This document shows, piece by piece, positions 7,959 through 17,100 of a stretch of 61,159 nucleotides of DNA. The notes under the pieces are model-generated. The model searched no databases. It saw nothing but the letters and a program-made list of their open reading frames with translations, and was not told the DNA's origin. A program made the position numbers and the translations under genes. The stretch's first letter is position 1, and each line of letters begins with the position of its first letter. The DNA is from an uncultured Christensenella sp. (GTDB taxonomy: Bacteria > Bacillota > Clostridia > Christensenellales > Borkfalkiaceae). Location: assembly GCA_910585685.1 (NCBI GenBank), contig CAJUEO010000011.1:1-61159 (forward strand). Reading direction: 5' to 3'.

Positions 7959-8973
7959 AAAACAGATAGAGATACCCTCGGCGGCTGAAATACTCGATAA
8001 AATGCCGCTTGCCGACAGTTTGAAAAAGATAAAAGCCGAGCGCGACAGGCTTGTTTCCGATGTGATTACGGGCAAAAGCGACAAGCTTTTAATTATAGTC
8101 GGACCCTGCTCCGCGCACGAATCCAAGCCCGTTTTGGACTATGTCGAAAAGCTCGGTAAACTCAACGAAAGGGTAAAGGACAGGCTTGTGCTTGTCCCTC
8201 GCATATACACAAATAAACCTCGCACTCGCGGCGTAGGCTATAAGGGAATGTTTTCCCAGCCCGACCCGTCGAAGAGCGAGGACATTTTAAAGGGTATTTA
8301 TACCATAAGGGATTTGAATATCAAAGCTATAGAAATAAGCGGACTTGCCGCCGCCGACGAAATGCTCTATCCCGAAAATATTCACTATGTCGAAGATTTG
8401 CTGTCATATATCGCTGTCGGGGCAAGAAGCAGTGAAAATCAGATGCACAGGCTTGTCGCAAGCGGAATCGAAGTTTCCGTCGGGGTAAAAAATCCTATGA
8501 GCGGCTCTGTTTCCGTACTTTTGAACTCTGTTTACGCGGCTCAAAGCGGACAGGTATTCAAGCTCAACGGCTGGCAGGTAAAGACGAGCGGCAACCCTTT
8601 GGCGCACTCTATTTTAAGGGGAGCGGTTGACGGCTACGGCAACGATATTCCCAACTTCCATTATGAAACGGTAATGCAGGTTGCCGACGGCTATCAAAAA
8701 TCCGGTCTGCAAAATCCTGCAATAATAATAGACGCAAACCACTCGAACAGCGGCAAAAAATATAAGCAGCAGATACGCATTTTAGAAGAGGTAATGCAAA
8801 ACAGGCTGTACGATAGGGACTTTAAAAATATTGTAAAGGGCTTTATGATTGAAAGCTTTTTGGTTGAGGGCAACCAAACCGAGGACAAAGTTTACGGTAA
8901 ATCGATTACCGACCCCTGTCTCGGTTGGGCTGATACCGAGCGTTTGATTTTGGACATAGCGGAGAAAGTGTAA
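7951..8973 (+). CDS. 3-deoxy-7-phosphoheptulonate synthase, type I (AroF/G/H family)
   Basis: DAHP synthase condenses PEP and erythrose-4-phosphate in the first step of aromatic amino acid synthesis. Motifs include LLIIVGPCSAHE (about residues 47-58), KPRTRGVGYKG, the DANHSNSGKK metal/PEP region and a C-terminal GQ-like end (EGNQ). The 340-residue length fits the E. coli AroFGH-like type I-alpha class. It is directly coupled to the prephenate dehydratase gene (1-nt overlap), so the pair links pathway entry to phenylalanine formation. Confidence 0.92.
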   Translation: MFEKQIEIPSAAEILDKMPLADSLKKIKAERDRLVSDVITGKSDKLLIIVGPCSAHESKPVLDYVEKLGKLNERVKDRLVLVPRIYTNKPRTRGVGYKGMFSQPDPSKSEDILKGIYTIRDLNIKAIEISGLAAADEMLYPENIHYVEDLLSYIAVGARSSENQMHRLVASGIEVSVGVKNPMSGSVSVLLNSVYAAQSGQVFKLNGWQVKTSGNPLAHSILRGAVDGYGNDIPNFHYETVMQVADGYQKSGLQNPAIIIDANHSNSGKKYKQQIRILEEVMQNRLYDRDFKNIVKGFMIESFLVEGNQTEDKVYGKSITDPCLGWADTERLILDIAEKV

Positions 8974-9773
8974 TGGAAAAAATTGCCTATCTCGGGCCTG
9001 AGGGCAGTTACAGTCATCTTGCAGCGCAAAAAATAAAACCTTGCGCCGAAGGTGTGGCTTACAGTTCCTTTTATCTTGCAGTAAACGCTCTTAAAAACGG
9101 GCAATGCGATTGCGCCGTTCTGCCCATAGAAAACAGCTTAAACGGCGCCGTTCTGCAAAATATCGATTTGTTGCAGGCAAGTGAAAACATAGTTGCCGTG
9201 GAGGAGTTAACTTTAACGCTCGACCACAGGCTTGCAACCTTAAACGGGGCAAAAAAAGAGGAAATAAATAAAATTTTTTCGCACGAACAGCCGCTTGCAC
9301 AGTGTGCCGAATATCTGCACAAAAACTTTCCCACGGCGCAGCTAATTTCCACGCCTTCGACTGCGGCAAGTTTAGATATGGTTAAAACAACTTCGGACGC
9401 AGCGATAGTCGGCGCGCATATAATGAGAGAGGGAATTTGTCTTTCCCCCCATAATATAGCCGATTCAAACACTAATTACACGCATTTTCTGCTTGTAAAA
9501 ACAGGGCAAATAGATAAAAGCCAAAAAAGCAAGAAGATATATTTTTCCATAACCTGCCGCCACGCTTCGGGCGCACTTTTGGACATTTTGGAGCCGCTGC
9601 GCGCCGACGGATTGAATATGACAAAAATTCAGTCCCGACCTATAAAAGAGCGTACGGGAGAGTACAGGTTTTTTATAGAGGTCGAGGGGGATTACTCCGA
9701 CTGCGCCGTTCAGGCAACTTTTGAAAAGCTTGAAAATATTGCGCTTTCTTTAAAACTTTTGGGCGCGTACTAA
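8973..9773 (+). CDS. pheA: prephenate dehydratase
   Basis: PheA converts prephenate to phenylpyruvate. The N-terminal catalytic domain starts KIAYLGPEGSYSHLAA and includes the LPIENSLNG active-site segment and the conserved STAAS/A region. The C-terminal ACT domain (from about residue 188) contains the ESRP-type Phe-binding motif as QSRPIKERTGEYRFFIE, suggesting feedback inhibition by phenylalanine. There is no chorismate mutase domain, so this is the monofunctional form. The length is 266 residues. It converges on ylbJ, whose 3' end overlaps it by 4 nt. Confidence 0.93.
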   Translation: MEKIAYLGPEGSYSHLAAQKIKPCAEGVAYSSFYLAVNALKNGQCDCAVLPIENSLNGAVLQNIDLLQASENIVAVEELTLTLDHRLATLNGAKKEEINKIFSHEQPLAQCAEYLHKNFPTAQLISTPSTAASLDMVKTTSDAAIVGAHIMREGICLSPHNIADSNTNYTHFLLVKTGQIDKSQKSKKIYFSITCRHASGALLDILEPLRADGLNMTKIQSRPIKERTGEYRFFIEVEGDYSDCAVQATFEKLENIALSLKLLGAY

Positions 9774-10711
9774 GCTGTTAAAAGCAGTAAACCAAAGCAT
9801 ATTACCGCCTGAATGAACTTTACGGCTATAAATTTAAGCGGCTTTACACCTGCTTTTGTAAGGTAGCAAAGCTGTTGCAAAAGTATTGATACTCCGCCGA
9901 AAGTCACTAAAAATCCGCAAAGCGCCGTTGCTATCTTTCCGCCGCTTGAAGCAAGCGCGCGACAGCCGGTAGTCGCTTCAATTAGCCCGAGGCTGAGCGC
10001 CGACGAAACGTTTTCGCCGAAAATCCATTTTAAAAGAAATTCAAACGGCAATAATAAATTAAAGTCACTGCAAAAATTTGCAACAACGAAAAAGAATGCG
10101 ATAAATCCGCCGCACACCGCTACGGAAATAACCGCGCTGTAAAAGCAGTCGTATAAAAGGTTGTTACTCGGGGATATTCTGGGGGTAACGCTGTATTTTG
10201 CTCGCTTTGACAAGAGGCTTATAACAAGCGAAACCGCAGTTACCGCAAGTATATGGCACAGTAAAATTTTAAAACCAGCCATTCTGTCCCCAAGCATTTT
10301 AAACCCCACGCTTCCTACAATAAACAGTGGACCGGACGTCGAACAAAGATACGCAACTTTCGGGCAGTCCTCTCTCGCGATTATTCCGTTGTCGCAAAAT
10401 TCACCCACAACGCGGCTGCCTGCAGGGTATCCCGAACATATGCTTAAAAGATACAGTGAAGCAGTTGCCGAGGGAAGTTTAAACTTATCTGTGACGCGCT
10501 TTAACGGCAGAGAAGCTTTTTGCGCTATTCCCGTTTTTACGAATATAAGCGTTATTACCATAAATGGAAAAAGCGAGGGCAAAACGCACTCCGCCCACAT
10601 GGCAAACCCCTGTAAACAGCATGCGACGTATCTTTCGGGATGAATAACTATTGCGGCTCCGAACGCGAGCAGGGCAATACTTAGCGCTATAAATCCTAAT
10701 TTTCTTTTCAT
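9770..10711 (-). CDS. YlbJ-like sporulation/nucleoside-recognition membrane protein
   Basis: This 313-residue protein has about eight hydrophobic helices and the GATE/nucleoside-recognition features: an N-terminal LPSLFPFMV segment, SGYPAGSRV at about residues 90-98, and CSTSGPLFIVGSVG. That pattern matches YlbJ, a membrane protein that in Bacillus belongs to the mother-cell regulon and helps spore maturation. In Bacillus, ylbJ follows rsmD (ylbH) and coaD (ylbI). Here it keeps that neighbourhood but is inverted and separated from them by aroF-pheA. The transported or recognised molecule is unknown. Confidence 0.82.
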   Translation of the reverse strand: MKRKLGFIALSIALLAFGAAIVIHPERYVACCLQGFAMWAECVLPSLFPFMVITLIFVKTGIAQKASLPLKRVTDKFKLPSATASLYLLSICSGYPAGSRVVGEFCDNGIIAREDCPKVAYLCSTSGPLFIVGSVGFKMLGDRMAGFKILLCHILAVTAVSLVISLLSKRAKYSVTPRISPSNNLLYDCFYSAVISVAVCGGFIAFFFVVANFCSDFNLLLPFEFLLKWIFGENVSSALSLGLIEATTGCRALASSGGKIATALCGFLVTFGGVSILLQQLCYLTKAGVKPLKFIAVKFIQAVICFGLLLLTA

Positions 10712-10745
10712 TACATATTAAAATTATTTTATTAAAGGGGCAATT

Positions 10746-11540
10746 ATGAATAAAACTTTGGGACTTGCTCTCGGTAGCGGAGGTTCTCGCGGCGTGTGCC
10801 ATGCAGGATTTTTGCTTGCGCTTGAAGAAGAGGGCATAACTCCAAACTACATAGCCGGGTGCTCTATGGGCGCGGTGGTCGGCGGCTGCTATGCAAGCGG
10901 AATGTCCGCAGCGGAAATGAAGCAGTTTGTATCAACTTTTAAATCGCGCGATATTATGGATATAAATCCGACCGCTGTCATAACCAAAATGTCAATTTTA
11001 CGCAGCAAAAAAATCCGTGATTTACTTGTGACGCATATAGGCACGCACGATATAAAGGATATGAAAATTCCCTTTAAATGCGTTGCAACCGAGCTGTATT
11101 CAGGTAAACTTCATATCTTCGAAGAGGGTGACGCCGCGCTTGCGGTGCAGGCTTCGAGTACCGTTCCTACGATATTCAGACCTGTGGCAATTGACGGTAA
11201 ACTGTTTGTTGACGGCGGCTGTCTATGCCGCGTGCCTGTAAAAATAGTGAAAGATATGGGCGCGGACGTGGTAATTGCCGTCGACGCGCTCAAAAATGCA
11301 GCCGAGCCTGTGGACAAAGTGCACAATATAGTCACTATGGTTTTGCGCATTTTCGATATCATGGACGCAAACCAGACAAATCAAATGCGGCAGCTCGAAG
11401 ACGGTATTTGCGATTTGTTGATCGAGCCGGATATGGTTGGATTAAGTCAATACGCAATTAAAGACGCGTCAAAGGCGTTTGAAGCCGGTTATGCCGCCGG
11501 CAAAGAAAACATTCAAAAAATTAAACAACTTTTGGAGTAA
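10746..11540 (+). CDS. patatin-like phospholipase family protein (YlbK-like), copy 1
   Basis: A predicted serine acyl hydrolase with a Ser-Asp dyad. The oxyanion motif GSGGSRG is at residues 10-16, the nucleophile Ser40 lies in GCSMG, and the aspartate is in VDGG (about residue 156). The 264-residue length fits the bacterial RssA/YlbK class. There is no signal peptide, so it is cytoplasmic. It is followed 9 nt downstream by a paralogue roughly 70% identical by eye. Its position next to ylbJ matches ylbK in Bacillus. The natural lipid substrate is unknown. Confidence 0.9.
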   Translation: MNKTLGLALGSGGSRGVCHAGFLLALEEEGITPNYIAGCSMGAVVGGCYASGMSAAEMKQFVSTFKSRDIMDINPTAVITKMSILRSKKIRDLLVTHIGTHDIKDMKIPFKCVATELYSGKLHIFEEGDAALAVQASSTVPTIFRPVAIDGKLFVDGGCLCRVPVKIVKDMGADVVIAVDALKNAAEPVDKVHNIVTMVLRIFDIMDANQTNQMRQLEDGICDLLIEPDMVGLSQYAIKDASKAFEAGYAAGKENIQKIKQLLE

Positions 11541-11549
11541 ACAATAGTT

Positions 11550-12341
11550 ATGGGTAAAACTTTGGGGCTTGCGCTCGGCAGCGGAGGTTCACGCGGAGTC
11601 GCTCACGTCGGATTTTTAGCGGCGCTTGAAGAGGAGGGTATCAAGCCCGATTATATAGCAGGGTGTTCTATGGGTGCGGTAGTCGGCGGCTGCTATGCGA
11701 GCGGTATGTCCGTAAGCGAGCTTATGGAAACTTTGCAATCGATAAAAACGCGCGATATTTTGGATATTTCCCCTGCAATTATCAGTAAAATGTCAATCTT
11801 GCGCGGTAAAAAACTGTACGACCTTCTCGTTGAAAAAGTAAAAGTGGATACGCTTGAAGAGATGAAAATTCCCTTTCAATGCGTTGCAACCGAGCTTCTT
11901 TCGGGCAAACTGCACGTCTTTAAGGAGGGTAAAGCGGCGCTCGCAATGCAAGCTTCAAGCACAATTCCAACCGTTTTTCGTCCTGTCAAGTACGACAATA
12001 AAATGTTTGTCGACGGCGGTTGTCTTTGCCGCGTTCCCGTCAATACGGTTAAGGAAATGGGTGCGGACGTGGTTGTTGCCGTTGACGTAATTAAGGACGT
12101 TGCAAACCCCGTTGACGACGTTCAGAATATTATTGCCATGGTACTGCGCGTTTTCGACGTAATGGACGCGCATATTACAAAGATGAGCCGCGCGCTCGAA
12201 TGCGGAATTTGCGATATTTTGGTCGAGCCCGAGTTGGACGGTATGAACGGTTTCGATACAAAGGAAGTGGACAGGGCGTACGAGTCCGGCTACAACGCAG
12301 GCAAACAGAACGTACAAAAGATTAAGGAACTTTTAAAGTAG
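11550..12341 (+). CDS. patatin-like phospholipase family protein (YlbK-like), copy 2
   Basis: A tandem paralogue of the preceding gene with the same layout: GSGGSRG (residues 10-16), nucleophile in GCSMG (Ser40), and VDGG aspartate near residue 155. The two copies diverge most at residues 55-105 and in the C-terminal 60 residues, so both motifs are under constraint while the putative lid and tail vary. It ends 2 nt before rarA and is probably cotranscribed with it. Confidence 0.9.
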   Translation: MGKTLGLALGSGGSRGVAHVGFLAALEEEGIKPDYIAGCSMGAVVGGCYASGMSVSELMETLQSIKTRDILDISPAIISKMSILRGKKLYDLLVEKVKVDTLEEMKIPFQCVATELLSGKLHVFKEGKAALAMQASSTIPTVFRPVKYDNKMFVDGGCLCRVPVNTVKEMGADVVVAVDVIKDVANPVDDVQNIIAMVLRVFDVMDAHITKMSRALECGICDILVEPELDGMNGFDTKEVDRAYESGYNAGKQNVQKIKELLK

Positions 12342-12343
12342 TT

Positions 12344-13657
12344 ATGGATTTATTTGACTTGAACGGCAACGAGCAAAATGCTCAGCCGCTTGCCGAGCGC
12401 ATGCGCGCAAACAATTTAAACGATTTTATCGGTCAGCGGCACATAGTATCCGAGGGCAGTTTACTTAGGCGCGCTATTTCGCTTGACAGATTGGGTAGCT
12501 GTATTTTTTGGGGGCCGCCGGGCACGGGCAAAACCACGCTTGCCAACATAATTGCGCAGACAACTCACGGAGAATTTATAAAATTAAACGCCGTTCAGTC
12601 GGGCGTTGCCGACGTTAAAAAAGCCGTAGAAGAGGCAAAAAACAATCTTAAAATGTTTGGGCGGCGCACCTATCTTATGCTTGACGAATGTCACCGTTTT
12701 AACAAGACGCAGTCCGACTCGCTGTTGCCTTCAATAGAGCAGGGCACAATTATTTTTATCGGTTCCACAACCGAAAATCCTTACGCTTCTATGACCCCCG
12801 CTATCGTTTCAAGGTGTCGGGTTTTCGAGTTTAAACGCCTTTCGTTTGAGGATATAAGGGGGGCAATGGTAAAATGTCTTGCGGACAAGCGCCGCGGATT
12901 AGGGGAATATTGCGCCGAAGTAGCCCCCGAAGCGCTCGACCACATAGCCCGAACCTCGGGTGGAGATTTGCGCACCGCATACAACGCGCTTGAACTTGCC
13001 GTTTTGACAACACCTCCTCAAGCTGACGGAAAAATAAAGGTAAATCTTTCCGACGCCGAGCAGTCTATTCAGAAAAAGGCGCTGTCGTACAACGAGGACG
13101 CATTTTACGACTATCTTTCGGCTTTCTGCAAATCTTTGAGGGGCAGCGATTCCAACGCCGCGCTCTATTACGCAATGCGCCTTATCGAGGGCGGCTGCGA
13201 CCCGATGATTATTTTAAGGCGGCTTGTCGTTCATTCTTCCGAGGACGTGGGAATGTCCGACCCCAACGCGCTTGTCGTAACAACTTCGGCAATGTACGCC
13301 TTTGAAAAGATAGGCTATCCCGAGGGTCTCATTCCTCTGTCGAACGCCATAATTTACGTCTGCGAAGCGCCCAAAAGCAATTCCGTAATCAATGCAATGT
13401 ATCCTGCTCAGCGCGACGCAAGGGAGGTAAGGGACGACGACGGAGTTCCGCCGTACTTGAAGGACAATACGTTCGGGGACAGAGCGACAAAATCACAGAG
13501 CGCAAAATATAAATATCCCCATGACTTTCCCGGCGGATACGTCGAACAGCAGTATCTTCCCGATAAATTAAAGGATAAAGTTTACTATGTTCCGTCCGAT
13601 TACGGCTTTGAACGCACAGTAAAAGAAATTAGAAAAAATAAAAACAAATTGAAATAA
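12344..13657 (+). CDS. rarA: replication-associated recombination protein A (RarA/MgsA AAA ATPase)
   Basis: This AAA+ clamp-loader-like ATPase acts at stalled forks. Walker A is GPPGTGKTT at residues 57-65, Walker B is LMLDECHRF at about 111-119, and sensor 1 is GSTTENP. The C-terminal MgsA domain includes GGCDPMIILRRL and the end motif YKYPHDFPGGYVEQQYLP, diagnostic of the family. The 437-residue length is typical. A strong bidirectional terminator follows directly. Confidence 0.95.
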   Translation: MDLFDLNGNEQNAQPLAERMRANNLNDFIGQRHIVSEGSLLRRAISLDRLGSCIFWGPPGTGKTTLANIIAQTTHGEFIKLNAVQSGVADVKKAVEEAKNNLKMFGRRTYLMLDECHRFNKTQSDSLLPSIEQGTIIFIGSTTENPYASMTPAIVSRCRVFEFKRLSFEDIRGAMVKCLADKRRGLGEYCAEVAPEALDHIARTSGGDLRTAYNALELAVLTTPPQADGKIKVNLSDAEQSIQKKALSYNEDAFYDYLSAFCKSLRGSDSNAALYYAMRLIEGGCDPMIILRRLVVHSSEDVGMSDPNALVVTTSAMYAFEKIGYPEGLIPLSNAIIYVCEAPKSNSVINAMYPAQRDAREVRDDDGVPPYLKDNTFGDRATKSQSAKYKYPHDFPGGYVEQQYLPDKLKDKVYYVPSDYGFERTVKEIRKNKNKLK

Positions 13658-13660
13658 TAA

Positions 13661-13704
13661 AACAGCCCCGAGTTCAATAAATACAAACTCGGGGCTGTTT
13701 TTAA
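13661..13704. terminator. bidirectional intrinsic terminator between rarA and the ABC operon
   Basis: A perfect 14-bp inverted repeat (AACAGCCCCGAGTT and its complement, 13661-13674 and 13686-13699) is followed by T5 on the plus strand and preceded by an A-rich run. It can serve both convergent units. Confidence 0.9.
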
Positions 13705-13712
13705 ATTTAAAG

Positions 13713-14792
13713 TTAAACTGTCCAGACAATATTACATACAAATGCAAGTATCGCGCCAAGCAGCAGAGCCGAGCCGAATACAATTGCACCTTTAATTCCT
13801 ATTTTAATTGTACGTCTGTAAGAAGCGTATATTGCAAACATCATAGTAACTATCGTAACGATATAGAACGGAGCAAAAAACGACATCAAGCTGCTGAATG
13901 AAATAAGGCAAACGGTGTACAGCGGTATAAGTACCCTGCCGCCGAACCAGCTTTCCGAAATTTGTTGCGCGTTTTCGGCTTTTGCCTTTCTTTCCAGCAT
14001 AATAAGCCCGACCGTCGAACCAATTCCCATAAGAGTAGTTATGGTAAAGCCGACAGCCATATTTGCAATTCCGGTTGCATCCGTATTGATTAAATAACCC
14101 GTATAGTCGGACATAAGCAACTTTGACTGGAAGAACGACGTCGCACAGTCTAACGGGGCAAACGGCAGATAGTAGTAGGGGTTTATAAAATAAATTACCT
14201 TGGTTCTTATTTCTGCCGGATAATTGTCGGGCGCAGTGTCGACAAGCGTATGTACAGACGTCATTCTGCTCAATACCGCCATAACCAGCGCCACAGCGAA
14301 CATCCATAAAATTACAAATCCTATACCGTCGACTGCTCTGTTTGCTCGAGTATATACAAAAGAAGATATGGCATAAATCAAATAAATGGGAATAATCGTT
14401 GAAAAATAGTGCGGTATGTAATAAATGGTAGCCATTTCTTGATACCAATTTGAAGCTACCGAAGCCGCGCCTATCCAATACGCGACGGTAAATGGTACAT
14501 AGACAAGTATAAGACCTATCAAAAATTTAACCACAATAATTTTCGTGTGCGATAAAGGCAGGGCGTAGTATAAATCTATGCTCCGCTTTTTCATTTTGTA
14601 TCTGTAAACTATGGCAGGTATCAGGAGTGCAAGCGTGCTTCCTATAGAAGAAATATATGAAAGATTGTACGCTTTAAAGTATAGAGAAGACGTCAGCATA
14701 ACCTGCGAAAGATACATTGCGGTTATTATAATAGTCAGCGTACAAAGTATGGGGAATGTTTTTTTAAGCTCGTAAACAAAGTATTTTTTCAT
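13713..14792 (-). CDS. ABC-2 type transporter permease
   Basis: A 359-residue integral membrane protein with about ten hydrophobic segments and an N-terminal MKKYFVYELKKTFP start typical of ABC-2 permeases. It overlaps the upstream ATPase gene by 4 nt (ATGA), so the two form one exporter. The gene order regulator-ATPase-permease resembles the YtrABC-type, GntR-controlled systems of Firmicutes that respond to cell-wall-active antibiotics. The actual substrate cannot be read from the sequence. Confidence 0.85.
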   Translation of the reverse strand: MKKYFVYELKKTFPILCTLTIIITAMYLSQVMLTSSLYFKAYNLSYISSIGSTLALLIPAIVYRYKMKKRSIDLYYALPLSHTKIIVVKFLIGLILVYVPFTVAYWIGAASVASNWYQEMATIYYIPHYFSTIIPIYLIYAISSFVYTRANRAVDGIGFVILWMFAVALVMAVLSRMTSVHTLVDTAPDNYPAEIRTKVIYFINPYYYLPFAPLDCATSFFQSKLLMSDYTGYLINTDATGIANMAVGFTITTLMGIGSTVGLIMLERKAKAENAQQISESWFGGRVLIPLYTVCLISFSSLMSFFAPFYIVTIVTMMFAIYASYRRTIKIGIKGAIVFGSALLLGAILAFVCNIVWTV

Positions 14793-15679
14793 TTCAAGTA
14801 TCCCCTTTCAAGCACTTCTTCAATAAACATATCCTCGAAATCCATCGAAATTTCTTCAAGAATAAGGGGGTTCATCTCATTTAACTGCTTCATTATCTCT
14901 TCCTTGTCGCCCTTAACCACAATAGTAATTACACGGCCGTTGGTTTCAAATCTAAGGCATTCAAAGGGAAGCTCTTCGCGGCTTAAAGGTTTTTCAAACG
15001 CGAGTTGCAGTTTAAATATGTTGTCAAGCGCGCTCTCGATTTTTCCGCTGACTTTTACGGTACTTTCATCAATTAAAATGAAACTGTCGCAAATATCTTC
15101 AAGCTCGCGCAGCGCGTGCGAAGCGATAATAATAGTGCAGCCCTTTTCCTGTTGTAAATCGATAAGCGCACGCTTGAATTCCAACCTTGCCAAGGGGTCG
15201 AGCCCGTCGAACGCCTCGTCCAAAAGCAGGTATCTCGGTTTGCACGCAAGCGCGACGGAAACAAACAACTGTCTTTTCATACCCTTTGAAAAGTTGCGCA
15301 TGGGCTTTCTCAAATCAAGCTTGAATTTTTGGGTGTATTTTAAAAATGTAGCGTCGTCGAAATCGTAAAAGGTTTTGTAGAGCGAACGCAGCTTTTCTCC
15401 CGTAACGCCTACGTCGAAATAGGGGTCGTCAGGCAAAAAGAAAATGTCTTTTTTTATTTCTTCGTTTTCATACACGGGCATTCCGTCAATTTCCACGGTT
15501 CCCGCGTCGGGCAGCATAACGCCGCTTATTATTCTTAAAAGAGTGCTTTTGCCGGCGCCGTTTATGCCGACAAGTCCGCATATGCTCTCGTTGTCGACAA
15601 ATACGTCGGCATTCAAAAATACGGTTTTTTCACCGAATTTTTTATCCATGTTTCTTATTTCAATCATATTTCTCTCCAT
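14789..15679 (-). CDS. ABC transporter ATP-binding protein (YtrB-like)
   Basis: The 296-residue ATPase has Walker A GINGAGKSTLLR (about residues 38-49), signature NFSKGMKRQL, Walker B RYLLLDEAFDGLDP and a switch histidine in IIASHALRELED. The C-terminal ~80 residues form the extension common to ABC-2 exporter ATPases. The upstream GntR gene overlaps it by 20 nt, so all three genes are one operon. The start at 15679 follows an ATGGAGAGAA region that includes its ribosome-binding site. A start at MIEIRN (15667) is also possible. Confidence 0.88.
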   Translation of the reverse strand: MERNMIEIRNMDKKFGEKTVFLNADVFVDNESICGLVGINGAGKSTLLRIISGVMLPDAGTVEIDGMPVYENEEIKKDIFFLPDDPYFDVGVTGEKLRSLYKTFYDFDDATFLKYTQKFKLDLRKPMRNFSKGMKRQLFVSVALACKPRYLLLDEAFDGLDPLARLEFKRALIDLQQEKGCTIIIASHALRELEDICDSFILIDESTVKVSGKIESALDNIFKLQLAFEKPLSREELPFECLRFETNGRVITIVVKGDKEEIMKQLNEMNPLILEEISMDFEDMFIEEVLERGYLK

Positions 15680-16004
15680 AGATTTCGTCGATAATAGTTA
15701 AAAGTGTTTCGCGCGGCAGTCCTGCTTGATAAAGCTCCGCAATTTTTTCCTTTGCGGTCTTTTCAACGGAGTTTTTGCCGTTGCGTTCGGAAACGTAAAT
15801 TCCTTTTTTGGGAATGGTGTAGATATAACCCTGTTCTTCCAAAGCGGAGTAAGCCCTTTGCACGGTGTTGGGGTTGATACCGAGTTTAAATGCAAGCTCT
15901 CTGCACGAGGCAAGCCTTTCTCCCTCGCGCAAAAGTCCCAAATCTATTCTTCTTTTAAAATCATCTGCTATTTGCAGATATACGCTCTGTTTATTGACTG
16001 TCAT
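15660..16004 (-). CDS. GntR-family transcriptional regulator, YtrA subfamily
   Basis: A short GntR regulator of 114 residues. It has an N-terminal winged helix-turn-helix (YLQIADDFKRRI, then ERLASCRELAFKLGINPNTVQRAYSALE) and only a small C-terminal helical tail, as in YtrA-type regulators that repress their own ABC operon. I chose the ATG at 16004. A GTG at 16013 would add three residues. Upstream on the minus strand, TACAGT occurs twice as a direct repeat 3 bp apart (within about 16010-16028), a possible operator. Confidence 0.85.
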   Translation of the reverse strand: MTVNKQSVYLQIADDFKRRIDLGLLREGERLASCRELAFKLGINPNTVQRAYSALEEQGYIYTIPKKGIYVSERNGKNSVEKTAKEKIAELYQAGLPRETLLTIIDEIYGEKYD

Positions 16005-16245
16005 AATATCCACTGTATCAACTGTATTGTTTATTCAAGTGTAAATCAAAAAATGAATTATGTCAATATGTTTTATAAAAAAAGTTTCAAAAATTAGTAT
16101 TTGTAAATTAAATGTTCTAAAAGTAGTACAAGCCAAATAAAGTAGAAATGTAGAGCGTGTACAAACGTTTTCGACAAATTAACCTAAGAAAATATAAATA
16201 AGTCTAAATTTTTTAAAAAATGTTCGTGTAAGATAGGAGTGTAAA

Positions 16246-17007
16246 GTGTTTGCTTTTATAAAGTTGAAAAGCGTATTGCTGGGATTTGCGGCATTGGCTA
16301 TGATTGCGGTGCTCGGGGTTTCGACTTACTTCACAGGTGCGTATGCGGTGTTTTACGGTAATACGCCGCGGCTTGTGCCTATATACTGTGTAGAGAAAGA
16401 AGAAAAGGTTGTATCCCTAAGTTTCGACTGTGCCTGGGGTGTGGATTATACGGATAAAATTTTGGAATATCTTGAAAAAGCCGACGTCCGCGCAACATTT
16501 TTTATGGTCGAATTCTGGGCGGAAAAGTACCCCGAATACGTTGAAAAGATACATAAAAGAAACGAAATAGGCACTCATTCTGCAACGCATTCCTATATGT
16601 CAAAGCTCAATGCCGAGGCAATCAAGTCCGAGTTGACTACTTCATCCGAGGCAATAGAGAGCATAACGGGGGAAAAGGTCGAGCTGTTCCGCGCGCCCTA
16701 CGGTGACTATGACGACGAGCTTATAAAGACGGCTTCGGAACTTGGCTATTATACCGTTCAGTGGGACGTTGACAGTCTGGATTGGAAGGATTTGTCGGCT
16801 TCGGATATAGCAATGCGCGTTATAAACGGGGTAAAGGGCGGCTCGATAGTGCTTATGCACAACAACGGGCTTCACACAGCCGAGGCTGTGCCCATTATTA
16901 TAGAAACTTTAAAAAACAGGGGCTATACCTTTGTTCCCATAGGCGAACTCATTTTGCGCGAAAATTATGTGATTGACGGCACGGGTATGCAGCGGCACGC
17001 GCAGTAA
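16246..17007 (+). CDS. polysaccharide deacetylase, PdaB-like
   Basis: The 253-residue protein starts with GTG after a TAGGAG ribosome-binding site. It has an N-terminal signal-anchor helix (residues 8-33) and an extracytoplasmic NodB domain. The catalytic motifs are SFDCAWG (equivalent to TFDD/FDISWG), HSATH (metal-binding histidines), RAPYGDYDD and a final VLMHNN. The FD-x-x-WG form is characteristic of PdaB, a deacetylase linked to spore cortex formation. The 241-bp gap upstream shows no sigma-A promoter I trust, consistent with sporulation-specific control, but I could not identify a sigma-E/G site confidently. Confidence 0.85.
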   Translation: MFAFIKLKSVLLGFAALAMIAVLGVSTYFTGAYAVFYGNTPRLVPIYCVEKEEKVVSLSFDCAWGVDYTDKILEYLEKADVRATFFMVEFWAEKYPEYVEKIHKRNEIGTHSATHSYMSKLNAEAIKSELTTSSEAIESITGEKVELFRAPYGDYDDELIKTASELGYYTVQWDVDSLDWKDLSASDIAMRVINGVKGGSIVLMHNNGLHTAEAVPIIIETLKNRGYTFVPIGELILRENYVIDGTGMQRHAQ

Positions 17008-17100
17008 TTAAATAGAATAAATTTTAAGAAAAACAAATTATAAAAAATCACGGTATTTTAACTGTTTAAAATATTGTGACAAAATTATGGAGGCAATACT

